Positions 26,179 to 35,721 are shown, counted from the first letter of the stretch. The stretch is DNA of 64,000 bases from Sphingobium sp. TKS (GCF_001563265.1 NZ_CP005083.1:1181001-1245000); one strand, 5' to 3'. Numbers and translations are program-made. The notes: generated from the sequence alone by a model not told the origin.

Positions 26179-28827
26179 TTAGAATTTGAAGTCGAGGCGG
26201 GCGTAATAATAGCCGCCCGACGTGCTGTAGGGACCATGGCCATAATAGCTGTTATAGGCGCCGGCGCCGTTGATATAGGGTGAAACGCCCGCGCCCGGCG
26301 TGACGCCTTGCATCAGCGCCGGGATTTCAGGCCGCTTGTTGAATAGGTTGTTCGCGCCCACCGAGAAGGTGACGGAATCGGTGAAGTCGTAGCTCGCCTC
26401 CAGATCGGTGAGCGCGGTCGCCTTGACCACGCCGTTGAAATAGAGCTGGTTGGCGTTCACCCCGTTCACGAGGGCGCCGTCCGCAATCAGGAAGCCGCCA
26501 TTCGGAATGAAGCCCCCGGCGGGCGTGAAGGCGGGACGGACAAGCACGCTGGTCTTGCCATAGAATGTTTCCCGCAGGTTGAGCGCGAACTTCCCGCTCT
26601 TGAACAGCGCCCCGGCGACGATCTTATAGTCGGGATTAGAGCGTTCGATATTGCTTTCCGACGCGGCGTTGAAGATGGGATAGCCCACCTTGTTGTTGGT
26701 GATCTTCGTCTTATTGTAGTTCGCCGTCAGCGACAGGTTCAGCGTGCCAAAGTCCAGCGCGACCGGATAGGCGGCCGAGAAATCGATGCCCCAGGTGCGG
26801 GTGTCGATGCCGTTGGTGAAGCTCGACACGCCGATCGTGCCGTTCGTGAACAGGGCACTGTCGAGGACGATACCCGCCGCGTTCAGGGCGTTCAGGATTT
26901 GCGCCCCGCCCGGCTGCGGCACGCCGTTGAGGACGGCGTTGCGCGCCGCCGTGCCGGTGATGCGATCCTTGATCTTGATGATGTAGCCGTCGACCGTGAC
27001 GGCCAGCTTGGGCACCGGACGCAGCACGACACCGGCCGAGAAGTTCTTCGACTTTTCCGGCTTCAGGCTGCCGAAGCCCAGCAACGCCGCCGCTGGGGTT
27101 CCGGCGGGGAGCTGGGCGATGGCGCTGGTCGGGCCGACGTTGATGGTCGAATATTTCTGTTCCGCCAGCGTCGGTGCGCGGAAGCCGGTGCTGACCGTGC
27201 CGCGAAGCGCGAAGGCGTCGCTGAAGTCGTAGCGCGTGGTGATCTTGCCGATCGTCGTGTCGCCGAAGTCGGTATAATCCTCGTAACGGCCGGCAAGGTC
27301 GACGGACCAATGTTCGATTGGTTCTGCGATCAGGTTGATGTAGCCCGCGCGCGAACTGCGGCGGAACTTGCCTGCGTCGGTCGCCTTGTAGCCGGGGAAG
27401 GACTGAACGCCGGTCTTGTAGGTCGAATAATAGTCGCCCGCGACGATCTCATAGGTGTCGCGGCGATATTCGCCGCCGAACGCGAAAGTCAGCGGCCCGG
27501 CTAGCCCGGCTTCGAATTCCTTGCGGATGTCGGCGGTGACGGTGGTCTGGCTCAGGCGGAAGCCTCCGTCATAGGCCTTGTCCACCGTATTCGGCGCGCC
27601 GATGCCTCGCAGCGATGCGGCATAGCTTTCCTGCCAGACTTCGCGGTGGGCGGACGATTCCGTCCAGATGTCGTCCTTCTGATGGCCGTAGGTGGTGCTG
27701 AGGTCGTAATTCCAGCCCGAAACCTCTCCCTTGGCGCCAACGGTGAAGCTGTATTCGTCCTCGATCACATGTTGCAACGGGACCATGCCATTGATGCCGG
27801 TGTCGCCATAGCAGACATTCGGATTATAGGGCGCAGTCGTGATGCCGCCGCCCGCGTTTGTCTGAGTGATGACACCACCGACGTTCGTATATTCGTAGCA
27901 GATGCGCTTGGGATGACGGTAGCCCTGCTTGGCATAGCCGATGCGGCGGGCATAGTCGCCAAAGCTGTAGAGTTCGATGCCACCGAAATCATAGCCCATA
28001 TTGTAGAAGGCTTCGGTCAGATAGGTTTTGGGCTGGCCGCCATTGATGCCCGACAGCGCGTCGCCGGCCAGGTTCGACCATTGGGCGGGCGTGTTGGGTT
28101 GAAGCGTGCCGTCCGGCTTGGTGATCTGCACCTGCCCGGTGCCGACGGTGGTGTAATCCTGGCGGCGGTGGAACAGGCTGAGGTTGAAGAAGCCGTCCTC
28201 GCCCAGCTTGAAGCCCATATTGCCGGAGACGGAGAACAGCTCGCCCTCGCTGTCATAATATTGGCCGCCAGTGACCTTGAAGCTGCCGCCTTCGTTGTTG
28301 TCCTTGAGGATGAAGTTGATGACGCCCGCGATCGCGTCCGTGCCGTACACGGCCGCCGCACCTTCCTGAAACACTTCGACGCGGGCGATGGCGTCCGGCG
28401 GGATCAGGTCGATGCTGGGCGCCGCCGAACCCTGGAAGGCGCCGGAGATCACCTGGAGGATGCCGTTGCCGTGGCGGCGCTTGCCGTTGACCAGCACCAG
28501 CGTGTGGTTGGGGCTGAGGCCGCGCAGACGGGCGGAGAGGGAGAAGCTGGAAAGGTCGGTGCCCTGCGTTTGCGCGGTGAAGCTCGGGACGATCTGGGTC
28601 AGCACCTGGTTGAGGTTCGGCTGGCCGACGTGGCTGATCGCTTCCTGGCTCAATACCTGGATCGGCGCGGCGCTTTCAGCGGCCTGCATGCCGACGGCGC
28701 GGGTGCCGGTGACGATGATGGCGGCGCCTTCATCGGCCTGCGCGGTTTGCGCTTCTTGCGCCATCGCGCAGGCCGACCAGGACGAGGCCAGCGCAAGTGA
28801 AAGTCGAAGAGCGGATAATCTTGTCAT
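26179..28827 (-). CDS. TonB-dependent outer-membrane receptor (paralogue 2)
   Basis: 882 residues: signal peptide about 1-24 (SALRLSLALASSWSACAMAQ), IIVTGTRAVG, plug domain with NQVLTQIVPSF, LRGLSPNHTLVLVNGKRRH and AAAVYGTDAIAGVINFILK, and a beta-barrel ending YYYARLDFKF. It is clearly homologous to the receptor at 7294 but about 50 residues longer; the extra length includes an extracellular loop region with two cysteines (ICYEYTN and NPNVCYGD) that could form a disulfide, and a late loop before the C-terminus rich in Gly/Tyr (NSYYGHGPYSTSGG). Substrate unknown; the neighbour is an exported RidA-like protein. Confidence 0.92.
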   Translation of the reverse strand: MTRLSALRLSLALASSWSACAMAQEAQTAQADEGAAIIVTGTRAVGMQAAESAAPIQVLSQEAISHVGQPNLNQVLTQIVPSFTAQTQGTDLSSFSLSARLRGLSPNHTLVLVNGKRRHGNGILQVISGAFQGSAAPSIDLIPPDAIARVEVFQEGAAAVYGTDAIAGVINFILKDNNEGGSFKVTGGQYYDSEGELFSVSGNMGFKLGEDGFFNLSLFHRRQDYTTVGTGQVQITKPDGTLQPNTPAQWSNLAGDALSGINGGQPKTYLTEAFYNMGYDFGGIELYSFGDYARRIGYAKQGYRHPKRICYEYTNVGGVITQTNAGGGITTAPYNPNVCYGDTGINGMVPLQHVIEDEYSFTVGAKGEVSGWNYDLSTTYGHQKDDIWTESSAHREVWQESYAASLRGIGAPNTVDKAYDGGFRLSQTTVTADIRKEFEAGLAGPLTFAFGGEYRRDTYEIVAGDYYSTYKTGVQSFPGYKATDAGKFRRSSRAGYINLIAEPIEHWSVDLAGRYEDYTDFGDTTIGKITTRYDFSDAFALRGTVSTGFRAPTLAEQKYSTINVGPTSAIAQLPAGTPAAALLGFGSLKPEKSKNFSAGVVLRPVPKLAVTVDGYIIKIKDRITGTAARNAVLNGVPQPGGAQILNALNAAGIVLDSALFTNGTIGVSSFTNGIDTRTWGIDFSAAYPVALDFGTLNLSLTANYNKTKITNNKVGYPIFNAASESNIERSNPDYKIVAGALFKSGKFALNLRETFYGKTSVLVRPAFTPAGGFIPNGGFLIADGALVNGVNANQLYFNGVVKATALTDLEASYDFTDSVTFSVGANNLFNKRPEIPALMQGVTPGAGVSPYINGAGAYNSYYGHGPYSTSGGYYYARLDFKF

Positions 28828-29108
28828 CTATGCCCCCTGTTTTGCATTTATTCATGACAAGGGGATCAACGAACTTTTCGGATTAAACCTCTATTGCGCT
28901 GCACAAAAATTTAAGAAAAATGACATGTTTCTCGTTTATTTCCATGATAAAATCACGCCAGATTGCTATGTTGCAGGGCGGCTTGGCAATTGATTAGGAC
29001 GCACGTGGCCATGCGCATTTTGCAAGCAATGCGCATAGCGGGTTTTTGACGTAGGTTCGTTTCAGGCAACTTCACCTCTAATTCAGCATGACGGTGGGGT
29101 AAGGGGCG

Positions 29109-29729
29109 TCAGCTCGCCATCGCCGCATCGATCAATGCACGGCCTTCCTTGCTGCTCCAGTCCATCGCGCCGACCACCCGCGCCATTTCCTTGCCCTGCG
29201 CGTCATAGATGACGGTCGTGGGCAGCATCCCGGTGTTGTAATGGAAACCGAACTGGTTTTCCGGATCGATCCAGCCCTTCAAATGCGGCAGCGGGTGCTT
29301 CTCGAAAAAGGGCTTGATGACCGTTTCGCCCTGGCTGTCCTGCGAGATGGTGAGGACGGCCAGGCCTTTCTTGCCATATTCCGCCGCGACCGCATCGAGG
29401 GTGGGCATTTCCGCCACACAGGGCGCGCACCAGGTCGCCCAGAGATTGACCAGCATCGGCTTGCCCGCGAAATCCTTGAGACTGGCGTCGCTGCCGTCTG
29501 GGTTCTGGAAGGTGAAGTCGGGCGCGGGGGTGCCGGCCTTCGACCTGTCGAGCGTGTAGCTGAACTCGCCTCCCTTGCCCGGAGCGCCGCTTTGCGCGGG
29601 TCCGGTCGCCTCCCCGCTGGCGTTCGGGCCTTGCCCGGCGGGCGGCGATTGCTTATCGCACGCGCCAAGGCCAGCCAGCAGGAGCAGTGTCATTACGCAG
29701 GGTAAAGATCGGAACGGGGAAGATCGCAC
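29109..29729 (-). CDS. tlpA: TlpA/ResA-family thiol-disulfide lipoprotein
   Basis: Periplasmic thioredoxin-like reductase, membrane-anchored. About 206 residues: lipoprotein signal with lipobox LGAC (about residue 24), Pro/Gly/Ser linker, then the AhpC/TSA-thioredoxin fold with active site WCAPC in [17 protein letters not shown] and cis-Pro in MLPTTVIYD. The start is GTG 29729, giving [19 protein letters not shown], with GGAG 9 bases upstream; ATG 29693 would leave the signal peptide without charges, and ATG 29750 overlaps the argH start. Only 19 bases separate this start from the divergent argH start. Confidence 0.87.
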   Translation of the reverse strand: MRSSPFRSLPCVMTLLLLAGLGACDKQSPPAGQGPNASGEATGPAQSGAPGKGGEFSYTLDRSKAGTPAPDFTFQNPDGSDASLKDFAGKPMLVNLWATWCAPCVAEMPTLDAVAAEYGKKGLAVLTISQDSQGETVIKPFFEKHPLPHLKGWIDPENQFGFHYNTGMLPTTVIYDAQGKEMARVVGAMDWSSKEGRALIDAAMAS

Positions 29730-29748
29730 GGGAAAAAGCTCCAACAGC

Positions 29749-31128
29749 ATGTGGGGCGGACGCTTTGCGGCCGGTCCGGCTTCGGTCATGCGGGAGATAA
29801 ATGCCTCCATCCCCTTCGACAAGCGCTTGTGGAAACAGGATATCGCCGGATCGAAGGCGCATGTCGCGATGCTGGCCAAGCAGGGCATCGTCGACGGCGA
29901 GGACGCGCAGGCGATCACCGAGGGGCTGAACCGCATCGCCGCCGAATATGAAGCGGACGGCGTGCCGGTCGATCTGGACCTGGAAGACATCCACATGGTC
30001 ACGGAATCGCGGCTGGCCGAACTCATCGGTCCGGCGGCGGGGCGGCTGCACACGGCGCGCTCGCGCAACGATCAGGTGGCGACGGATTTCCGCCTCTGGG
30101 TGCGCGACGCCATCGATGAGGTCGAGGCGGGGTTGGAAGGCTTGCAGGCGATGCTGCTGACCCGTGCCGAGGAACATGCCGATGCGGTGATGCCGGGCTT
30201 CACCCATCTCCAGTCCGCGCAGCCAGTGACCTTGGGTCATCATCTGATGGCCTATTATGAGATGGTTCGCCGCGACCGCAGCCGCTTTGCCGATGCGCGC
30301 GAGCGGTCGAACGAATGCCCGCTGGGCGCGGCGGCGCTGGCGGGGACGGGCTTCCCCATCGACCGGCATGCCACGGCGGCGGCGCTCGGTTTCGCCAAGC
30401 CGACCGACAACAGCCTCGACAGCGTATCGGATCGCGACTTCGCGCTCGATTATCTGATGGCGGCGACCCAGTGCAGCCTGCACCTTTCGCGGCTGGCGGA
30501 AGAGTTCATCATCTGGGCGAGCCAACCCTTCGGTTTCGTCAAGCTGCCCGACGCTTATTCGACTGGCAGCTCGATCATGCCGCAGAAGCGCAACCCCGAC
30601 GCCGCCGAGCTGGTGCGCGGCCATGCCGGGCGGATCATGGGCTGTATGAACGCGCTATGCGTCACGATGAAGGGCCTGCCGCTCGCTTATTCGAAGGACA
30701 TGCAGGATGACAAGCCGCCGGTGTTCGAGGCGCATGACCTGCTGGGCCTGTCCATCGCGGCGATGACCGGCATGATCGAGACGGTGACGTTCCGCACCGA
30801 CCGGATGCGCGGGCTGGCGGAGAGCGGCTTCGCCACCGCGACTGATCTGGCCGACTGGCTGGTGCGGGAGGGCGATATTCCCTTCCGTGAGGCGCATCAC
30901 ATCACGGGCCGCGCCGTGGCGGCGGCGGAGGCGGCGGGCGTGCAGCTTGCCGATCTGCCGCTGGAAACGCTCAAGGCCATTGATGCGCGGATCGATGAGC
31001 GTATCTATGCGGTGCTGACGGTCGACGCCTCGGTCGCCAGCCGCAGGAGCCATGGCGGCACCGCGCCCGATCAGGTGCGGGCGCGGATCGCGCAGGCCCG
31101 GAACGACGCGAAAGGGCAGAAGAAGTGA
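29749..31128 (+). CDS. argH: argininosuccinate lyase
   Basis: Last step of arginine synthesis: argininosuccinate to arginine + fumarate. 459 residues with [11 protein letters not shown] at the N-terminus, [27 protein letters not shown] and the signature [12 protein letters not shown] near residue 278. Length is typical. ATG 29749 is the only ATG giving the conserved start. Overlaps the next gene's start by one base. Its promoter must lie inside the tlpA coding region or be very short. Confidence 0.97.
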   Translation: MWGGRFAAGPASVMREINASIPFDKRLWKQDIAGSKAHVAMLAKQGIVDGEDAQAITEGLNRIAAEYEADGVPVDLDLEDIHMVTESRLAELIGPAAGRLHTARSRNDQVATDFRLWVRDAIDEVEAGLEGLQAMLLTRAEEHADAVMPGFTHLQSAQPVTLGHHLMAYYEMVRRDRSRFADARERSNECPLGAAALAGTGFPIDRHATAAALGFAKPTDNSLDSVSDRDFALDYLMAATQCSLHLSRLAEEFIIWASQPFGFVKLPDAYSTGSSIMPQKRNPDAAELVRGHAGRIMGCMNALCVTMKGLPLAYSKDMQDDKPPVFEAHDLLGLSIAAMTGMIETVTFRTDRMRGLAESGFATATDLADWLVREGDIPFREAHHITGRAVAAAEAAGVQLADLPLETLKAIDARIDERIYAVLTVDASVASRRSHGGTAPDQVRARIAQARNDAKGQKK

Positions 31129-31391
31129 TGACGGCACGGATCGCCAAGGGAGTTGCACTAGCCGCGCTGGCGCTGGCTTTGGCGTCCTGCGGCGGTCGCC
31201 AGCCGTTGAAGCCGGTACAGGGGCAAAACCTGCCCGCCGTGCCGGTGGGTGCGGCGACGGCGCCGACCGCTGCGCAACTCACCACGCCCTCTATCCAGGC
31301 GCGGCCGGAACGGAACGTCGAACTGCTGACCCAATCGAGGGTGCGCGGCGACGACCCGTTCGACCTGCCGCCGGAGAGTGACCCCCGCTGA
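31128..31391 (+). CDS. small lipoprotein, LptM (YifL)-like
   Basis: 87 residues: signal peptide with lipobox LASC (mature Cys about residue 21) followed by GGRQPLKPVQGQNLP. LptM proteins have a Cys-Gly start followed by a short GPL-like Pro motif and sit next to lysA/dapF, and they help LptD disulfide maturation. Placement between argH and lysA and the CGGxQPLKP start support the call, but the tail is longer than in E. coli LptM (about 67 residues). Otherwise it is a generic small lipoprotein. Start overlaps the argH stop by one base. Confidence 0.6.
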   Translation: MTARIAKGVALAALALALASCGGRQPLKPVQGQNLPAVPVGAATAPTAAQLTTPSIQARPERNVELLTQSRVRGDDPFDLPPESDPR

Positions 31392-31421
31392 TTTTAGCGA
31401 AGATTTCTAGGATAGACTGAC

Positions 31422-32687
31422 TTGGACCATTTTACCTATGTCGACGGCGCGATGCTGGTGGAGCAGGTGCCGATGGCGGAGATCGCCGCGCAGGTCGGCA
31501 CGCCCGTCTATATCTATTCGACCGCGACGCTGACTCGCCATGTCGGCGTGTTCCGCGACGGGTTGTCGCAGCTCAATGATCCGCTGATCGCCTTCGCGGT
31601 GAAGGCCAATCCCAATGCCGCCGTGCTGGCGACTTTGGCGAAGCTGGGTCTGGGCGCGGACGTGGTGTCGGCGGGCGAGTTGCTGCGCGCCATCGCGGCG
31701 GGCATTCCGGCGAACCGTATCGTCTTTTCCGGCGTCGGCAAGACTGCCGAGGAAATGCGCATCGCGCTGGAGCAGGGCATCTACCAGTTCAATCTGGAGA
31801 GCGAACCCGAAGCCGAGATGCTGTCCGAAGTGGCGCTGTTGATGGGGAAGAAGGCGCCGGTCGCCTATCGCATCAATCCTGATGTCGATGCCGGAACCCA
31901 TGCCAAGATTTCCACCGGCAAATCTGAAAACAAGTTCGGCATCCCCTATGACCGTGCGCTGGCCAGCTATGCCGCCGCCCGCGCGCTCCCCGGCCTCGAT
32001 GTGCAGGGCGTGGCGGTGCATATCGGCAGCCAGCTTACCGACCTCAGCCCGCTGGAAGCCGCTTTCATCAAGGTCGGCGCGCTGATCGAGAAGCTGCGCG
32101 GCGAAGGCCATGACATTCGCACCGCCGATCTCGGTGGCGGGCTTGGCGTGCCCTATGATCCTTCGCAGCCGTTGCCGCCCAGCCCCGCCGCCTATGGCGC
32201 GATGGTGACGAAGGTGACGCAGGGCTGGAATGTCCGCCTGATGTTCGAGCCGGGCCGCCTGATCGTCGGCAATGCGGGCGTGCTGCTGTCGCAGGTGGTG
32301 CGGGTGAAGCAGGGCGCGCAGGCGCCTTTCGTGATTGTCGATGCGGCGATGAACGACCTGCTGCGCCCCAGCCTCTATGACGCCTGGCACGACATCCGCG
32401 CCGTGCATCCCAAGGGCGACCGCGCCGCCGCCAATGTCGTCGGCCCGGTCTGCGAGACGGGGGACACCTTCGCCATGCATCGCGACATGGACGTGGTCGG
32501 GGCGGGCGATCTGATCGCGTTCATGACCGCCGGAGCCTATGGCGCGACCATGGCGAGCACCTATAACAGCCGCGCGCTGACCCCGGAGGTGCTGGTTTCC
32601 GGCGACAAATGGGCCGTTGTCCGCGCCCGCCCGCCGATCGAGGCGCTCATCCAGGGCGACAACATCCCCGGCTGGGTGAATGATTGA
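31422..32687 (+). CDS. lysA: diaminopimelate decarboxylase
   Basis: PLP enzyme that makes lysine from meso-diaminopimelate. 421 residues; PLP Lys61 in AFAVKANPNAAVL, HIGSQLTDLSPLEAAF, TADLGGGLGVPYD, and GPVCETGDTFAMHRDM at the active site. Starts with TTG at 31422 (MDHFTYVDGAML), AGGA 9 bases upstream; no ATG gives the family N-terminus. Partner of dapF at the left end of the window. Stop overlaps the cysG-N start by one base. Confidence 0.96.
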   Translation: MDHFTYVDGAMLVEQVPMAEIAAQVGTPVYIYSTATLTRHVGVFRDGLSQLNDPLIAFAVKANPNAAVLATLAKLGLGADVVSAGELLRAIAAGIPANRIVFSGVGKTAEEMRIALEQGIYQFNLESEPEAEMLSEVALLMGKKAPVAYRINPDVDAGTHAKISTGKSENKFGIPYDRALASYAAARALPGLDVQGVAVHIGSQLTDLSPLEAAFIKVGALIEKLRGEGHDIRTADLGGGLGVPYDPSQPLPPSPAAYGAMVTKVTQGWNVRLMFEPGRLIVGNAGVLLSQVVRVKQGAQAPFVIVDAAMNDLLRPSLYDAWHDIRAVHPKGDRAAANVVGPVCETGDTFAMHRDMDVVGAGDLIAFMTAGAYGATMASTYNSRALTPEVLVSGDKWAVVRARPPIEALIQGDNIPGWVND

Positions 32688-33445
32688 TGCATAGCCTGCC
32701 CGTCTTCCTGCGATTGCATGGGCGGGCCGTCATTCTGACGGGCGAAGGTGAGGCTGCAGACGCCAAGCGCCGCTTGCTGGAACGGGCAGGGGCGCGGATC
32801 GTGGGCGAGGCGGAAGACGCCGCACTCGCCATCGTGTCGGATGGCGACGAGGTGACGGTAGCCCGGCTCCAGGCACGCGGGATATTGGTCAATGCGACCG
32901 ACAAACCAGAGCTTTGCGACTTCACCCTGCCTGCGATTGTCGATCGCGAGCCGGTGTTGATCGCCATCGGCACGGGTGGCGCTTCGGCGGGGCTGGCCAA
33001 GGCCTTGCGTCAGCGGATCGAGGCTTTGCTGCCTGCACGGCTCGGCACGTTGGCAACGGCACTTTACGATGCGCGTGCTGCGATTCGGGCGCGTTGGCCG
33101 GATGCGGCGGCGCGGCGACGGGCGATCGATGCCGGGCTGGCGGTGGGCGGGCTGATCGATCCGCTGTCGGACAAGGCGGCCGACGCCGTGCCGGACTGGC
33201 TGGCGGGAAGTGCCGATGTCGGTGCCGACCGGCTGGAAACGATCCGGCTGCTCTCCGCCGATCCGGATGATCTCACCCTGCGCGCTGCGCGCCTGCTGGG
33301 CGAGGCGGACCGTGTCTATCATGCGCCCGATGTCCCTGCCGCGATCCTCGACCGGGCGCGGGCCGACGCCGTGCGGATCGAGGCGAGTACGCCGCCCGAT
33401 CGGCCGGGCGAAGGTTTGTCGCTCTGGCTGGAGAGAGTGCCATAA
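32687..33445 (+). CDS. siroheme synthase N-terminal domain (precorrin-2 dehydrogenase/ferrochelatase)
   Basis: Converts precorrin-2 to siroheme (CysG-B/Met8 type). 252 residues: NAD-binding domain (LHGRAVILTGEGEAADAKRRLL, LVNATDKPELCDF), IAIGTGGASAGLAKALRQRIEALLP, then a C-terminal region with no methyltransferase domain. The uroporphyrinogen methyltransferase half is a separate gene at 49286. The nucleotide loop reads GEGEAA, close to the usual GxGxVA. Product is needed by NirB (43732). Start overlaps the lysA stop; end overlaps the zntB frame. Confidence 0.88.
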   Translation: MHSLPVFLRLHGRAVILTGEGEAADAKRRLLERAGARIVGEAEDAALAIVSDGDEVTVARLQARGILVNATDKPELCDFTLPAIVDREPVLIAIGTGGASAGLAKALRQRIEALLPARLGTLATALYDARAAIRARWPDAAARRRAIDAGLAVGGLIDPLSDKAADAVPDWLAGSADVGADRLETIRLLSADPDDLTLRAARLLGEADRVYHAPDVPAAILDRARADAVRIEASTPPDRPGEGLSLWLERVP

Positions 33446-34395
33446 GCCGGGTCTTTCTCTTCGATGGCGGCAAGGCGCACGAAATCTCGCTGGAGGCTTT
33501 CTGCGCCAGGACCGAAGATGCGCCGTTTAGCTGGGTTCACGCCGATGGCTGGCGGGAGGATGCCCGCGCCGTCGCTTCCCGATGCGACCATATGCCTGAA
33601 GCTGCGCTTTCCGCGCTGCTCGCGCAGGAAACCCGGCCGCGCTGCACGCTGATGGCCCATGGCGCGCTGGTGAACTTGCGCGGGCTCGGCGCGGCGGATG
33701 ACGATGTGGGCGATCCGCTGGTGTCGATCCGCCTGTGGGCCGAACAGGCGCGTGTCATCTCCGTCAGCTATCGCCCGCTTGCAGCGATGGAACCGGTGAC
33801 GGCGCAGATGCTGGGCGGCCTGATCCGCGATCCGGGCGATCTGATCGCCGCCTTCGCGCAGCAGATCACTGAAGCGCTCGACCCCGAAGTCGCCGATTTG
33901 GGCGACGGCCTGGACGAGATCGAAAGCGCGCTCACCGCACATGGTCCGGCCGAAGCGCGGCGGCGCGTGTCGGAAATCCGCGCTACCGCGATCAGCTACC
34001 GCCGCTTTATCGCGCCTCAAAGGCAGGCGCTGGAAAGACTGTCCACCGCCGACGCGCCGTGGCTGGAACCTGACGACCGGCTGCATTTGCAGGAAGCCGC
34101 CGACCGCTGCGCCCGCATGGCCGAAGAACTGGAAGCGGTGCGCGAACGGTCTGCGCTCGCCCATGAAGAGCTGACCGATCTGCGTGCCGAGCAGATGAAC
34201 CGGCAGGCGCTGATCATTTCCGTCGTGGCTTTGGTTTTCCTGCCGCTGACCTTTCTGACCGGCCTGCTCGGCATGAATGTCGAAGGCATTCCTTATGCCC
34301 ATGAACCCTGGGCCTTTTGGGGCGTGGTTGGAGTCTGCGTTGCCATGGCGGGTGGGATCGCTGGCTGGTTCGCCGCAACCCAATGGCTGAGGTGA
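33442..34395 (+). CDS. zntB: ZntB/CorA-family metal transporter with an abnormal start codon
   Basis: Inner-membrane divalent cation (probably Zn2+) transporter of the CorA superfamily. The conserved frame begins RVFLFDGGKAHE, has FSWVHADGW near residue 30, a long cytoplasmic helical region, and two C-terminal helices with the GMNVEG signature (TGLLGMNVEGIPYAHEPWAFW). The frame is open from 33442, but the codon there is ATA inside ATAA, where ATGA would be expected; no ATG, GTG or TTG occurs in frame until 33592, which would delete about 50 conserved residues. A single G-to-A change would explain it. The gene may be poorly expressed or broken. Confidence 0.75.
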   Translation: MSRVFLFDGGKAHEISLEAFCARTEDAPFSWVHADGWREDARAVASRCDHMPEAALSALLAQETRPRCTLMAHGALVNLRGLGAADDDVGDPLVSIRLWAEQARVISVSYRPLAAMEPVTAQMLGGLIRDPGDLIAAFAQQITEALDPEVADLGDGLDEIESALTAHGPAEARRRVSEIRATAISYRRFIAPQRQALERLSTADAPWLEPDDRLHLQEAADRCARMAEELEAVRERSALAHEELTDLRAEQMNRQALIISVVALVFLPLTFLTGLLGMNVEGIPYAHEPWAFWGVVGVCVAMAGGIAGWFAATQWLR

Positions 34396-34401
34396 AGGAC
34401 G

Positions 34402-35025
34402 TCAGTTCCGCGCCGCGTTGAGGCGGGCGATCTCGTCATGCAGCGCCTGGATCGAGGAGACCAGACGTGCCCGGTCCGCCTGCATTTCGGCCAGGGCATC
34501 GCGTGTCTCGCCCAGTTCCAGCGCGCGGCGGGCGATCCGGGCGTCCAATTCCGCATTGTGCCGGGCCATCGTGCCGATCTGCTCGGCCCGCGCGCACAAA
34601 TGGCGTAGCCGCGCATCCAGGAGGTCGAAGTCGAACGGCTTTACCACATGGTCGTCCGCGCCCGCGTCCAGCGCCTCGACGGCGGACACCTTGTCCTGCC
34701 GCCCGCCGATCATGACGAAGCAGGCATTGTCGGCCAAGCCCGCCGCGCGAATCTTCCGCATCGTCACCAGTGCCGGCAGCAGCGTCAGCCCCATGTCGAT
34801 CAGGATGATGTCCACCGGCCGCGCCACCAGCATGCTGAGCGCGCCAAAGCCGTTTTCCGCCAGCGCCACATCATAGCCCAGATGCGACAGCCGCCGGGCC
34901 ACGACCGCGCGCGACGTGGCGTCTTCATCGACCAGCAGAAGCCGCAATCGCCGGGCCGAGCGCGCCGTTTCCGGAGCCTGTGCCGGTTGCAGCCTGCTGA
35001 TGCTGTCGCGTTTCCAAAATTGCAT
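34402..35025 (-). CDS. orphan response-regulator receiver protein with C-terminal coiled coil
   Basis: 207 residues. Receiver domain about 27-135 with acidic residues in LLLVDEDATS, phosphorylation site Asp77 (IILIDMGLTLLPAL) and Lys129 (HVVKPFDF). The usual signalling Thr/Ser position reads MIGG, so the output switch may be altered. Residues about 140-207 are a heptad-like coiled coil (AELDARIARRALELGETRDAL) with no DNA-binding or enzymatic domain. Start chosen at 35025. No kinase gene is adjacent. Probably a single-domain or dimerising regulator. Confidence 0.75.
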   Translation of the reverse strand: MQFWKRDSISRLQPAQAPETARSARRLRLLLVDEDATSRAVVARRLSHLGYDVALAENGFGALSMLVARPVDIILIDMGLTLLPALVTMRKIRAAGLADNACFVMIGGRQDKVSAVEALDAGADDHVVKPFDFDLLDARLRHLCARAEQIGTMARHNAELDARIARRALELGETRDALAEMQADRARLVSSIQALHDEIARLNAARN

Positions 35026-35078
35026 GACGTCCCACCTCTTGCCACCGCGCAGCATAGGATTGGGAGCCAAAGAAATGG

Positions 35079-35720
35079 TTAACGGGCGTCCGGCGCATAG
35101 GCGCGCATGAAGCAGTCGAGCCCATGGTCGACATCGGCCGCGATCTGGTCCGGGGTCGCCTGTGGGATCTGTCCCCAGATGACCAGTTGATGGCAGCCCG
35201 AAAGCATCATCATCGTGAAGGTGCGCGCCGCCAGTTCCGGGTCGGCCCGGCGCAGCAGGCCGCGATCCATGGCCCGTTCCAGAAATTCAGCGACCAGCCG
35301 CCGCGTATGGCCGGGGACGTGTTCGTAGAAGATGGCGCCCATTTCGGGAAAGCGTCCCGATTCGGACACGACCAGCCGGTACAGGGCAACGCTGTCGGAC
35401 GAGGTGATCTTCGTGAGCAGGTTCAGTCCCAGCCTGCGCAACGTTTCCACCAGGTCGCCGCCAGGATCGAGGATTTCGGCCAGGCGGGCGAGATAGGCGG
35501 TGGTCGCGTCATCCAGAAAGGCGGCGAACAGGGCTTCCTTGGACGGGAAATAGCTCCATAATGTGCCCTTCGACCCGCCCAGCGTCGCTGCGATCCCCGA
35601 CATCGTCGTCGCGGCATAGCCATTTTCCAGGAAGGACCGCGATGCCACCGCCAATATGGCTTTGCGCCGGTCGCGGCGACGCGCTTCTCGTCGGCTGAGC
35701 GGAGGGAGGAGCTTTGTCAT
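35079..35720 (-). CDS. TetR/AcrR-family repressor of the efflux operon
   Basis: 213 residues; helix-turn-helix about 20-65 (ILAVASRSFLENGYAATTMSG, KGTLWSYFPSKEALFAAF), C-terminal ligand-binding domain of the AcrR type. Divergent from the efflux operon across 90 bases that hold two copies of an operator-like element, so it very likely represses both itself and the operon. Inducer unknown. Confidence 0.9.
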   Translation of the reverse strand: MTKLLPPLSRREARRRDRRKAILAVASRSFLENGYAATTMSGIAATLGGSKGTLWSYFPSKEALFAAFLDDATTAYLARLAEILDPGGDLVETLRRLGLNLLTKITSSDSVALYRLVVSESGRFPEMGAIFYEHVPGHTRRLVAEFLERAMDRGLLRRADPELAARTFTMMMLSGCHQLVIWGQIPQATPDQIAADVDHGLDCFMRAYAPDAR

Positions 35721-35721
35721 A

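Noticed and set aside
33592..34395. zntB starting at the first in-frame ATG (33592)
   Set aside because: This would remove about 50 conserved residues including the SWVHADGW segment, so the longer frame with an abnormal start is preferred.
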